Assembly: GCA_022508375.1 (NCBI GenBank)
Contig: JAFLVJ010000009.1
Coordinates: 1 to 47,613, forward strand
Direction: 5' to 3'
Origin: Clostridiales bacterium
GTDB taxonomy: Bacteria > Bacillota > Clostridia > Christensenellales > CAG-314
Length of the DNA stretch: 47,613 nt
Each line of letters starts with the position of its first letter. Positions within the stretch are counted from its first letter, which is position 1. The position numbers were made by a program, and so were the translations under genes. The notes under the pieces were generated by a model. The model ran no database searches and was not told where the DNA came from. It was given only the letters and a program-made list of their open reading frames with translations. Positions 39,848-47,613 of this stretch are shown one piece after another.

Positions 39848-39906
39848 ATCTTGCCTTTGCAAGATATAATGTATGGGACGAGTAGAATGTGTGCGATGGC
39901 GCACAC
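39848..39906 (+). promoter_or_regulatory. Two-hairpin leader before the dehydrogenase-like gene
   Basis: Perfect hairpins ATCTTGC/GCAAGAT (39848-39865) and GTGTGCG/CGCACAC (39889-39906). The second ends three bases before the ggagg ribosome site. The arrangement could regulate translation initiation. Confidence 0.4.
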
Positions 39907-39920
39907 GTAACGGAGGTAGT

Positions 39921-40934
39921 ATGAAGGCTTGGATCTTGGAGGATATCGGCAAACTTACTTTGCAAGAATCCCAACCTACCGAAATAACTGAAAATCAAAT
40001 AAAGGTCAAAATCGAAGAAGTATTGCTAAACAACTCCGACTTTGAAATTTACACAGGCGCGTCTAAACGTAAATATCCGTTTATAATTGGACGTAACGCT
40101 GTGGGCGTAGTGTCAATGGTACATGGCGACAATCAGTTCTTCCAAAAGATGGACCGAGTGGCTATTGAACCGTACATTCCATGCGAGACGTGTGACGAGT
40201 GCCGAAACGAACAGTACGACAAGTGCTCCAACATGCAGGAGTTGGGTTACAATTGCAACGGACTGTTACGCAACTTTGTGGATTTGCCCTACGCGCAACT
40301 GCACCGCTTGCCCGATCAACTAAGCAACGAAAAAGCGTTGTTTGTTCCGATAGTTGCTTTTTGCCTCAACATCGTTGACGCGCTCAATCTGGAAAAGGGA
40401 CGTCACATCGCGATATTCGCATCCAGCAAGACGGGACTTATACTGGCTCAACTTGTTGCGTACTACCAAGCAGTGCCCGTGCTTATCAGCAGTTCAAATG
40501 AACTACTGGACATGGCAAGAGAGATGGGAATATTCTACTGCTTCAACCCCGAAGAAACGGAAGTGGAAAACGAAATTGTTGCCGTTACCAGCGGCAGAAT
40601 GTGCAAGGAATTGATATTGCTCAGCAACAGCGACTTCAATATGAAAGACGTTTACAATGTTGCGGCTTTCAACGCAAATATATGCCTTGCGGGCTATTCC
40701 AACAAGGAAAGCAAGATGTCCGTTGCCAATATTTGTCGCAAGCACCTCAACATATTTGGCGTGTATAACGGCGCAGGCAACTTTTCGTCGGCAATCAATT
40801 TGCTTGTAACAGATACCGTAAACGTGGATACGCTGATAGGTTCCACCATCGACTTCGACGCGCTGGATAAGGAAATGGCTAAATTAAACCCCAAGGATCT
40901 TGAAATTAAATCGTTTATTGTAAAAGTAAACTAG
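39921..40934 (+). CDS. Zinc-containing alcohol dehydrogenase-like (MDR) protein, catalytic site altered
   Basis: A 337-aa medium-chain dehydrogenase/reductase relative. The structural-zinc lobe is complete: Cys88, 91, 94, 102 ('CETCDECRNEQYDKC'). The catalytic-zinc site is not: the usual Cys before Asp40 is Ser39 ('NNSDFEIY'), and the G-H-E motif is 'GRNAVG' (57-62). The Rossmann glycine motif also appears eroded ('FASSKTGLILAQL'). It may therefore be a non-zinc reductase, a binding protein, or a pseudo-enzyme. ATG 39921 follows cggaggtagt. The leader has two perfect hairpins. Confidence 0.78.
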   Translation: MKAWILEDIGKLTLQESQPTEITENQIKVKIEEVLLNNSDFEIYTGASKRKYPFIIGRNAVGVVSMVHGDNQFFQKMDRVAIEPYIPCETCDECRNEQYDKCSNMQELGYNCNGLLRNFVDLPYAQLHRLPDQLSNEKALFVPIVAFCLNIVDALNLEKGRHIAIFASSKTGLILAQLVAYYQAVPVLISSSNELLDMAREMGIFYCFNPEETEVENEIVAVTSGRMCKELILLSNSDFNMKDVYNVAAFNANICLAGYSNKESKMSVANICRKHLNIFGVYNGAGNFSSAINLLVTDTVNVDTLIGSTIDFDALDKEMAKLNPKDLEIKSFIVKVN

Positions 40935-41002
40935 CATAACGGTATTAAGAAAAAACATATTCAATATTCGCAATATAATTTAAATAATATACACATAAAT
41001 TT

Positions 41003-41030
41003 AAGGCAGATGTCACCATCTGCCTTTTTT
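41003..41030 (+). terminator. Terminator of the dehydrogenase-like gene
   Basis: AAGGCAGATG-tcac-CATCTGCCTT followed by T run. Confidence 0.9.
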
Positions 41031-41038
41031 GTTGTGTA

Positions 41039-43732
41039 TTATAGCTGTTCCTCGCTCTTGCGTATAACGTTATAGCCCGTAAATACATTTTCATAATCAT
41101 AAAAATATTCGTCCGGAACAATAACGGTAACGTTTTTAGACAAGGAGCCAAATGCAGTCGAAATCACGTTTTCAGCCGACAGGCTTCCTTCAAACCTCAA
41201 CACCTCCAAATTAGCACAGTTCAGTGCACCCTTCCCCATTCCCGTAACGTTGCCGAGGAACACAATTTCTTGTATCATCGTGCAGTTTAAAAACGCATTT
41301 ACAGGCACAAAAACGTCTCCGGTTATAGTAACCTTTTTTAGCGTAGTCGGTATATAGTAATAATAATCATACCCATACATTTCACTGTACTGTAGTACCG
41401 TCCACTTTTCGCGTCTCACAGTAGACCCGAATATATGGCCGAACACACCGTCCGGACTATCGATTGTCGTCCTGTTTTTCCCCACGAATGGCAATGTTAT
41501 TTCCGTCAATTTACAGCCTTTGAACGCGTCGGTGTGTATTATTTGCACGCTGTCGGGCACTGTTATCTTTGTAAGGTTCTCATGGAAATTACCCTCTGTA
41601 ATTTCGTCCACCGAAAGCAAATCTATGATTGCGGGAATCTCAAGCTCCGTTATCGATGAATCGCGCACACCATATACGTTAATGTTGTTTGTCGCATTCG
41701 TTTCGTAATACAAAAAGCGTTTGTCGGTGCCCTTGACCCAATATGCGTAAAAAGTAGTATCGCCGTCCAACTGCCAAGTATTTACATCGGGCGACCCAAG
41801 ATAGTTTTCACCAAGTAGCGTACCCTGTCCGTCGCCTTCGGTAAACCAGCCCTCAAACGACCAGCCCGTTTTGTAGGGCTCAGGCAGTATATCGAAAAGA
41901 TTGATATCGGCTCCGTAAGTAAACTCTAACTTTTCAATGGTGACACCGCTCGTAGCGCCACCGTAATCGAATGAAACAAACGCAACCCACTTTGCATAAA
42001 GCGTTACCGTAGAGTCGTCCTTGCACACGTCGGTTGCATCGTACTGCTTACCGTTTCCTGCGGGCAAAGTAAACCACCCACCGAAAACGTAGTTCGCTCT
42101 TTCGGGAATAGGAAACTCGCCAAACGGCAAATCGTATGTATATTGTCTGTCGCTTACGGAGTTTCCTCCCTGCACGTCGAATTTAAACGTTATTTGATTG
42201 GCGGTCCAGCTTGCGGTAAGCACGGTTGTCTTATCGTAATTTATTACAGTAGTTTCATTTACGGTATTGCCGTCGGCGTCGTGCCAGCCCGTAAAGGTAT
42301 AGCCGATGCGCACGGGGGTTGCGGGCACAAATCTGTTGCCAATTATCGCCTGTGAACTTGGAACGGCATCTCCGCCGTTTGCATCGTAGTTTATGGTAAC
42401 GCTCCAAGCGGCGTAAAGCGTAGTCGTCCCTTCAAATTGGCAAATACTGTCTTTGTCGTATTTCACGCCATAGCCCATGGGCTCGGTGTACCAACCTGCA
42501 AAATTCCAATCTTTTGCAGTTGTTGCTACGGGAAGACTTTCCACGTCTGATTGTTTCCACTTATAGGCTCCGTTTATTTCCGTCTTATTAACACTACCAT
42601 TGCTGCCTGCGTCGAGCGTTATCTTTACAAGCCACTTGGCGTACAGCGTAATGTTCTCCGCAGTAGTATAAACTGTAGTGCTCCTGTAAGCCTTGCCGCC
42701 GTTCTCATGGTCGTACCAACCGTCGAACACAAAGCCTTCGCGCACGGGCGTGGGCAGTTCACCGACTGTGGAGGAGTAGGTTACTTCCTTTGTCGAAGTC
42801 GCGCAGGTGCCTTTTTGCGCGTTAAAACTTATAGTGTACGTATTGGGCGTAAACTTGGCGTACAGCGTAATGTCACCGGCAACGGGCGTAGAAAAGTCCC
42901 ACTGATTGGTCAAACCGCTGTCCGAATACCAACCGCCAAACGTGTATCCTGCTTTTTTGGGGCTGTCGGGTTCTATTATTAGATTGCCGCTTATAACCGT
43001 TTGCTCTTTGACGTGCGTTCCGCCGTTCGAATTAAAAGTTACCTTGTTGGGGAGGGGCTCCCACTTTGCATACAGCCAAAAACCGCGCAATACCTGCGCC
43101 GAAAAATCATAAGCCTCAGTGCATTCGTAGTCTTTATACCATCCGTCAAAGGCGTAGCCTGTTTTTCTCGGATAGAACAACGGTATTTTCACCTTTTCGC
43201 CTTTTTTAACACTTTGCTCGGCGACGTCCGTACCGCCATTGCTGTCGAAGTAAATTGTATATGTCGGAACCGTTGCCTTCTCGGAATAATATTCAAAGGA
43301 ATACTTGACGGTGATACCGTTTACCGTTTGACTTACACCTATAGAAAATATGCCGTTTGAAAGTGTTACATAGTTAAACGTACTCGCAATCGCAGAGTCG
43401 CTAAATGTAATTTCTTCCCCGTTTAACGTATATTTCGTATCGCCGTATCCCGACAGAATCATACCGTCCACGAACTTGATGGTGTTCTTGGAAATACTTA
43501 CGCGCTTTCCGTACATTAAGATAACCATGTCGTAGGTTGAGTGATCGGTCTCGGACATATTGTTAATGTCAATGTAACCCTCACCCACGTCCGTTACGGA
43601 ATATGAAAAGCCTTTTAAAGTATAGTCACCGTAAATACTGCTACCGGTATCACAGCCGACAAATAAACAGCCGCAAACCACCGTCACCATTGCCAATATT
43701 ACTATAAGTGAATATGTTAATACTTTTTTCAC
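41039..43732 (-). CDS. Surface lipoprotein with seven InlB B-repeats and a BspA-like LRR domain
   Basis: An 897-aa cell-surface protein. It has a signal peptide with a lipoprotein Cys ('GCLFVGC'), a short N-terminal domain, then seven InlB B-type (Listeria-Bacteroides) repeats of about 65-75 residues, each with a core like 'GY.F.GWY.....' (for example 'GYAFDGWYKDYEC', 'GYTFGGWYSDSG') and ending 'LYAKW'. The last about 200 residues are BspA-type leucine-rich repeats ('LTKITVPDSVQIIHTDAFKG'). Such proteins mediate adhesion. Start GTG 43732 with aaagggg; a TTG eight codons upstream is weaker. Own promoter at 43764-43792. Confidence 0.87.
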   Translation of the reverse strand: MKKVLTYSLIVILAMVTVVCGCLFVGCDTGSSIYGDYTLKGFSYSVTDVGEGYIDINNMSETDHSTYDMVILMYGKRVSISKNTIKFVDGMILSGYGDTKYTLNGEEITFSDSAIASTFNYVTLSNGIFSIGVSQTVNGITVKYSFEYYSEKATVPTYTIYFDSNGGTDVAEQSVKKGEKVKIPLFYPRKTGYAFDGWYKDYECTEAYDFSAQVLRGFWLYAKWEPLPNKVTFNSNGGTHVKEQTVISGNLIIEPDSPKKAGYTFGGWYSDSGLTNQWDFSTPVAGDITLYAKFTPNTYTISFNAQKGTCATSTKEVTYSSTVGELPTPVREGFVFDGWYDHENGGKAYRSTTVYTTAENITLYAKWLVKITLDAGSNGSVNKTEINGAYKWKQSDVESLPVATTAKDWNFAGWYTEPMGYGVKYDKDSICQFEGTTTLYAAWSVTINYDANGGDAVPSSQAIIGNRFVPATPVRIGYTFTGWHDADGNTVNETTVINYDKTTVLTASWTANQITFKFDVQGGNSVSDRQYTYDLPFGEFPIPERANYVFGGWFTLPAGNGKQYDATDVCKDDSTVTLYAKWVAFVSFDYGGATSGVTIEKLEFTYGADINLFDILPEPYKTGWSFEGWFTEGDGQGTLLGENYLGSPDVNTWQLDGDTTFYAYWVKGTDKRFLYYETNATNNINVYGVRDSSITELEIPAIIDLLSVDEITEGNFHENLTKITVPDSVQIIHTDAFKGCKLTEITLPFVGKNRTTIDSPDGVFGHIFGSTVRREKWTVLQYSEMYGYDYYYYIPTTLKKVTITGDVFVPVNAFLNCTMIQEIVFLGNVTGMGKGALNCANLEVLRFEGSLSAENVISTAFGSLSKNVTVIVPDEYFYDYENVFTGYNVIRKSEEQL

Positions 43733-43763
43733 TGTTATCCCCTTTAAATATATCAATACTACT

Positions 43764-43792
43764 AATATACAGGATACGGTTCAACTTTTCAA
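43764..43792 (-). promoter_or_regulatory. Promoter of the InlB-repeat lipoprotein gene
   Basis: Minus strand TTGAAA (43792-43787), 17-base spacer, TATATT (43769-43764). Confidence 0.65.
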
Positions 43793-43830
43793 GTGTTTAC
43801 GAAACCTTATTTTTATAAATTTCCGATATA

Positions 43831-43862
43831 AAAAAGACCTTACGGGTTAGGTAAGGTCTTTA
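43831..43862 (-). terminator. Terminator after trxB
   Basis: AAAGACCTTA/TAAGGTCTTT stem with six T on the minus strand. Confidence 0.85.
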
Positions 43863-43943
43863 TGTTGTAGATGTTACGTTGTATGTATTGTTGAACCGTT
43901 GTGTTGAAGAAAGAATTTGTACATTTTGTTCAGTTTAAGGGCG

Positions 43944-44858
43944 TTACTTTACATTTTTAAGTCGATCGACGTACATGGCTGCGGAAAAACCTGCTACGGC
44001 GCCGTCCCCGACGGCTGTTGTACACTGGCGGACTTTCTTCGTACGGCAGTCGCCTGCAACGAAAATTCCATCACAGCTTGTTAGGCAATCTTCGCCTGCA
44101 ACGATGTAACCCTTGTCGTCCAACTGCACAAGGTTAGCAAAGTCACCATTGTGGGGAACCTGACCTATTGCAACAAATACTGCGTCCGTGTCCTGATAGG
44201 TTATTGCGCCGTCGTTGTCGCGAAATACCACACCATCTACCTTGTTTTCGCCCAAAATATCCGTTACGGTCACGTTTTGAACCCAGTTTATCTTGTCATT
44301 TGCAACAATTCGCTCCGTCAATTCGTTGTCGCAGAACAGCCTGTCAAACATGGTGAGCAAATGTACTTCACTGCAAACTTCCGCCAAATACAACGCAAAT
44401 TGCGCCGCACTGTTGCCGTCGCCCACTACGCACACGGGCTTGTCCTTGTAAAACGCGCCGTCACACACAGCGCAGTAGCACACTCCGTTACCCGCCAGCC
44501 TTTCTTCACTGTCCAGTCCCAACTTTTTGTGGGATACACCTGTGGATATTACTACGGACAAACAGTCGTAACTGCCGTATTCGGTCGTTACGGCAAATCC
44601 GCTTGCTGTCTTTTGTATCTTTGCGGTACCCATGTCAAACTCCACGCCGTGAGCCGTTGCCTGTTCAAACATTTTGTCGGCAAGCTCGGCGCCTGCGATT
44701 TCTTTGACAGATGGGTAATTTTCTACGCGGGGCGCGGTGGCGATCTGTCCGCCGAAAGCGTTGGCTTCCAGTAACATTACGCTCTTACCTGCGCGCGCCG
44801 CATATAGCGAGGCGGTTAAACCCGCAGGTCCACCGCCTATTACTACGATATCGAACAT
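43944..44858 (-). CDS. trxB: Thioredoxin reductase-like flavoprotein
   Basis: A 304-aa NAD(P)H-dependent disulfide reductase. FAD-binding 'MFDIVVIGGGPAGLTASLYA' starts at residue 1, the redox pair CAVC lies in 'VCYCAVCDGAFY' (about 130), the pyridine-nucleotide loop is 'VCVVGDGNSAAQFAL', and the C-terminal FAD motif is 'CDGIFVAGDCR'. ATG 44858 follows agaggag. The frame extends 22 codons further upstream, but only through the repeat at 44874-44995. It follows an nrdD that carries a fused glutaredoxin-like domain, suggesting that TrxB recharges that domain. Confidence 0.93.
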   Translation of the reverse strand: MFDIVVIGGGPAGLTASLYAARAGKSVMLLEANAFGGQIATAPRVENYPSVKEIAGAELADKMFEQATAHGVEFDMGTAKIQKTASGFAVTTEYGSYDCLSVVISTGVSHKKLGLDSEERLAGNGVCYCAVCDGAFYKDKPVCVVGDGNSAAQFALYLAEVCSEVHLLTMFDRLFCDNELTERIVANDKINWVQNVTVTDILGENKVDGVVFRDNDGAITYQDTDAVFVAIGQVPHNGDFANLVQLDDKGYIVAGEDCLTSCDGIFVAGDCRTKKVRQCTTAVGDGAVAGFSAAMYVDRLKNVK

Positions 44859-44873
44859 ATCTCCTCTTTTATT

Positions 44874-44995
44874 TGAAAGCATATTCATCGCGTGATGCGA
44901 GCTACGTGTGCCAACCGCCTTGGTCATGTACGCCTAGTACACTCCCTGCGACAGATTGTCACCTGTTGCCCGTCTGAGCCGCGACTGTGCTTTCA
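44874..44995. repeat. GTAC-hairpin element, copy 3, between nrdD and trxB
   Basis: Ends TGAAAGC/GCTTTCA pair. The central hairpin on the minus strand is GTGTAC-TAGGC-GTACAT (44942-44926) with GA on both flanks. Ends are homologous to the short element at 27978-28046. Relative to the upstream gene it is oriented oppositely to copies 1 and 2. Confidence 0.75.
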
Positions 44996-45028
44996 TAATT
45001 TATCTTAGTAAACAGTTTTTTTCAGTAG

Positions 45029-47392
45029 TTATTTACGTGTTTCTATGTATTTACGTACATTGGACGCGTTTTCATATACCTTGTAGCTGTCGCCGTCCGC
45101 CACTATCAACGTGGGGGTAAGTTTTACGGCAAATTTCTTGGACAGCTCGGCGTTTTGCATTGCGTTTACCGCTTCCACTTCCAAGCCTGCCTTGCCAAGC
45201 ATGATTTCCGCCATCTTGCAGTTGGGACAGTTGTCCTGAATGAACAGAATGGGTTTTTCTATGCGAACCTGCTCTTTCACCGCTTCCTCAACGTTGTTAA
45301 ACAAACACTTTTTCAAGGTGCTTTCGTCAGGTTTGTAGGTTCTGCGTTCCTTCCATTCCTGCGCCTTGCCGTCGTTCCAGTTTTGAACGGGACGGTAGTA
45401 GCCTGTGATACGGCTATATACTTCCGTCTTCTTATGGCAGTGAGGACACTCGTACTGTTCGCCTACAAGGTAGCCGTGATCGGGACATACAGAGTAGGTC
45501 GGTGACATTGTGTAATACGGCAGACGGTAATTTTCGGCGATGGTTCTTACCAGCTTCATTGCCGACTTCCAATCGGGCAAACGTTCGCCGAGGAAGGTGT
45601 GGAATACCGTTCCCGATGTGTAAAGCGTTTGCAATTCGTCCTGAATATCCAACGCGTCAAACGCATCCGCTGTGTAGCTTACGGGAAGGTGCGAGCTGTT
45701 GGTATAATAGGGAGTTTCGCCCTTCTTGCTGGCAAAAATCATATCGGGATACAACTTAGCGTCGTGCTTTGCCAAACGGTAGGAGGTGCTTTCGGCGGGC
45801 GTTGCTTCAAGGTTGTACAAGTCGCCGTACTTTTCCTGATAGTCGCTAAGTCTCTCGCGCATGTGGTTGAGCACTTTCTTGGTAAACTTTTGCGCGCGCT
45901 CATCAGTAAGGTTGCACGCAAGCCACTTGGCGTTCAAGCACGCTTCGTTCATGCCGACAAGACCGATTGTAGAAAAGTGACTGTCGAAACTTCCCAGATA
46001 GTGTTGAGTGTAGGGGTACAGTCCCGCTTCCATAAGTTTGGTTACGGTTGTACGCTTGATTTTGAGAGAACGGGCGGATATATCCATCATCTTGTCCAGA
46101 CGTTCGAAAAACTCCGTTTCGTCCTTACTCAAGTAAGCTATACGGGGCATGTTGATTGTAACAACGCCGACGGAACCGGTGTTTTCTCCACTACCGAAGA
46201 AACCGCCGGACTTTTTGCGCAATTCGCGCAGGTCAAGACGCAAACGGCAACACATGCTACGAACGTCGCTGGGTTGCATATCGCTGTTGATGTAGTTGGA
46301 AAAATACGGTGTACCGTACTTAGCAGTCATTTCAAACAGCAGCTTGTTGTTTTCCGTCTCGCTCCAGTCAAAATCTCTCGTGATGGAGTAGGTTGGTATA
46401 GGATACTGGAATCCACGTCCGTTGTAGTCACCCTCGATCATGGTTTCGATAAACGCCTTGTTTACCATGTCCATTTCGCGCTTGCAATCCTTGTACTTGA
46501 AGGGCATTTCCTTACCGCCGACAATACAGTTGAGTTCGGCAAGGTCATCGGGTACGGTCCAGTCCAGCGTGATGTTGCTGAAGGGCGCCTGAGTACCCCA
46601 ACGACTGGGGATATTTACGCCGTATATGAAAGATTCGATGCACTTCTTCGTCTCTTCGTAGCTAAGGTTGTCCACCTTAACAAAGGGCGCAAGATACGTA
46701 TCAAAGGAGCTGAATGCCTGAGCGCCTGCCCATTCGTTTGCCATGATACCAATGAAGTTTACCATTTGATTGCACAGCGTGGAAAGGTGTTTAGCAGGTG
46801 CGGAGGTAATCTTGCTATCTACACCGCCCAAGCCTTCCTGAATAAGTTGTTTCAGCGACCAACCTGCACAATATCCCGATAACATGCTCAAATCATGCAA
46901 ATGGATAGCTGCAGTACGGTGAGCGTTGGCGATTTCCTCGTCATATACTTCGCTGAGCCAGTAGTTAGCGGTGATAGCTCCGCTGTTACTAAGAATCAAT
47001 CCGCCTACCGAGTACGTTACAGTGCTGTTTTCCTTAACGCGCCAGTCGGCAATCTTCAAGTAGTTATCTACTACGGATTTGTAATCAAGAAAAGTCTCCA
47101 TGGCATTGCGCGCGCTTTCGTGCTTTTTGCGATACAGTATATACGCCTTGGCAACGTCAGCATAACCGGCCTGAATAAGCACCGTTTCCGCACTGTCCTG
47201 AATGTCCTCAACGGACACGATACCGTCAATAATCTTGTCCATGAAGTCGGCTGTCACCTTTAAGGACAGCATGTCGATTACGTCGTCGGTGTAGGGCTTG
47301 TTGAGTTCCCTAAACGCGCCTGTAATAGCCTGGCTGATTTTAGAAAGTTTAAAATCGATAATTTGACCGTTTCTCTTTCTTACTTGATACAT
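45029..47392 (-). CDS. nrdD: Anaerobic ribonucleoside-triphosphate reductase with fused glutaredoxin-like domain
   Basis: A 787-aa class III ribonucleotide reductase that makes dNTPs without oxygen via a glycyl radical. An N-terminal ATP-cone (about 1-90, 'YQVRKRNGQIIDFKLSKISQ') precedes the ten-stranded barrel. The zinc site 'CPDHGYLVGEQYECPHC' and the glycyl-radical loop 'RITGYYRPVQNWNDG' (Gly about 664) lie near 635-672. About 115 extra residues follow, including a glutaredoxin-like domain (about 708-787) with CPNC, which likely reduces the active-site disulfide. The activase NrdG is not in this window. trxB is next on the same strand. Ribosome site ggaggaaa. Confidence 0.93.
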   Translation of the reverse strand: MYQVRKRNGQIIDFKLSKISQAITGAFRELNKPYTDDVIDMLSLKVTADFMDKIIDGIVSVEDIQDSAETVLIQAGYADVAKAYILYRKKHESARNAMETFLDYKSVVDNYLKIADWRVKENSTVTYSVGGLILSNSGAITANYWLSEVYDEEIANAHRTAAIHLHDLSMLSGYCAGWSLKQLIQEGLGGVDSKITSAPAKHLSTLCNQMVNFIGIMANEWAGAQAFSSFDTYLAPFVKVDNLSYEETKKCIESFIYGVNIPSRWGTQAPFSNITLDWTVPDDLAELNCIVGGKEMPFKYKDCKREMDMVNKAFIETMIEGDYNGRGFQYPIPTYSITRDFDWSETENNKLLFEMTAKYGTPYFSNYINSDMQPSDVRSMCCRLRLDLRELRKKSGGFFGSGENTGSVGVVTINMPRIAYLSKDETEFFERLDKMMDISARSLKIKRTTVTKLMEAGLYPYTQHYLGSFDSHFSTIGLVGMNEACLNAKWLACNLTDERAQKFTKKVLNHMRERLSDYQEKYGDLYNLEATPAESTSYRLAKHDAKLYPDMIFASKKGETPYYTNSSHLPVSYTADAFDALDIQDELQTLYTSGTVFHTFLGERLPDWKSAMKLVRTIAENYRLPYYTMSPTYSVCPDHGYLVGEQYECPHCHKKTEVYSRITGYYRPVQNWNDGKAQEWKERRTYKPDESTLKKCLFNNVEEAVKEQVRIEKPILFIQDNCPNCKMAEIMLGKAGLEVEAVNAMQNAELSKKFAVKLTPTLIVADGDSYKVYENASNVRKYIETRK

Positions 47393-47410
47393 AGTTTTTC
47401 CTCCGTAGTA

Positions 47411-47475
47411 ACCTGTATAGTTCCCTATAGGTGACGAAAACCGACGTCTTGTTCACCTCAAAACATCGGTCTGAC
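47411..47475 (-). promoter_or_regulatory. Symmetric sites and hairpin in the nrdD leader
   Basis: TATAG-ttcc-CTATA (47416-47429) lies about 25-37 bases before the nrdD ATG, and ACCGATG/CGTCGGT arms could form an upstream hairpin. No classical NrdR-box pair and no clear promoter were found. Confidence 0.35.
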
Positions 47476-47499
47476 CACACGAGCCCTGAAAACTGTAAG

Positions 47500-47609
47500 G
47501 TTTTGGCGACGTAACGAACAGTTATCCTGCGTGAATCCGTATTTGCAGTACGTCCAGTACAGCTTCATACGTCTTTACTTGTCTAACAGTCCATTCCATC
47601 CGCCAAAAC
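47500..47609. repeat. GTAC-hairpin element, divergent copy 5
   Basis: Nine-base arms GTTTTGGCG/CGCCAAAAC enclose a central hairpin. On the minus strand it reads CGTAT..GC-T-GTAC-TGGAC-GTAC-T-GC..ATACG, comparable to GTAC-TAGGC-GTAC of the other copies. Flanking sequence is otherwise different. Confidence 0.55.
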
Positions 47610-47613
47610 TGCT

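Noticed and set aside
44859-44927. A longer N-terminus for TrxB
   Set aside because: The extra codons come from the interspersed repeat, and a strong ribosome site precedes the ATG at 44858, where the FAD-binding fold begins.
47393-47613. A cobalamin riboswitch before nrdD
   Set aside because: No B12-box or typical core was seen; the visible structure is a GTAC-hairpin element plus short palindromes.

Overview
This 47.6 kb window looks like chromosome from an uncultured Clostridia-type Bacillota, probably gut-associated. The evidence is an S10 ribosomal operon in the usual Gram-positive order, DnaD- and DnaI-type replication loaders, anaerobic NrdD, secreted lipoproteins with InlB B-repeats, strong AGGAGG-like ribosome sites, and sigma-A promoters with near-invariant 17-base spacers. 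The exact lineage cannot be read from the sequence.

Layout. 1-3140: minus-strand S10 operon (rpsJ-rplC-rplD-rplW-rplB-rpsS, the last cut by the window edge) behind a structured leader. 3397-5526: M1-like lipoprotein peptidase and thpR. 5500-5980: two different structured repeats. 5978-11734: a Rad50/SMC-like coiled-coil protein that has lost its ATPase motifs, divergent from a DnaD-like gene and a DnaI/DnaC-like helicase loader. 11900-12613: MgtC family protein. 12695-16699: a BcgI/AloI-like restriction-modification operon (nuclease-methylase, specificity subunit, HEPN protein). The methylase and specificity frames are joined across a run of seven T, as expected for frameshifting or phase variation. 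16976-20709: a 3.7 kb island flanked by 49-base repeats of the tRNA-Thr 3' end. It has no integrase and carries a coupled three-gene operon: a small 'CGHVGR' protein and two paralogous HTH proteins. 20923-29411: secreted transglutaminase-Ig protein, M3-like peptidase, and TrkH/TrkA potassium uptake. 29590-34460: acyl-CoA synthetase-like enzyme, Apt-like phosphoribosyltransferase, RluD-type pseudouridine synthase, HAD phosphatase, tRNA-Arg, flavin reductase. 34674-41030: small enzymes, tRNA-Ser and hypothetical genes. 41039-47392: InlB-repeat/LRR lipoprotein, trxB, and an NrdD with a fused glutaredoxin-like domain.

The accessory region of most interest is 12.7-20.7 kb, where two multigene modules of defence-island character abut at a tRNA-Thr integration site. 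The second main theme is intergenic structured repeats. One family (about 125 bases, two full copies of identical length plus three relatives) has complementary terminal arms whose sequence differs between copies and a central GTAC hairpin showing compensatory changes. It repeatedly abuts or overlaps stop codons. Another (about 165 bases, two copies) folds into four hairpins behind plus-strand genes and ahead of terminators. Two genes appear leaderless, with six bases between the -10 box and the ATG.

All function calls come from reading motifs by eye. No database search or folding program was run.
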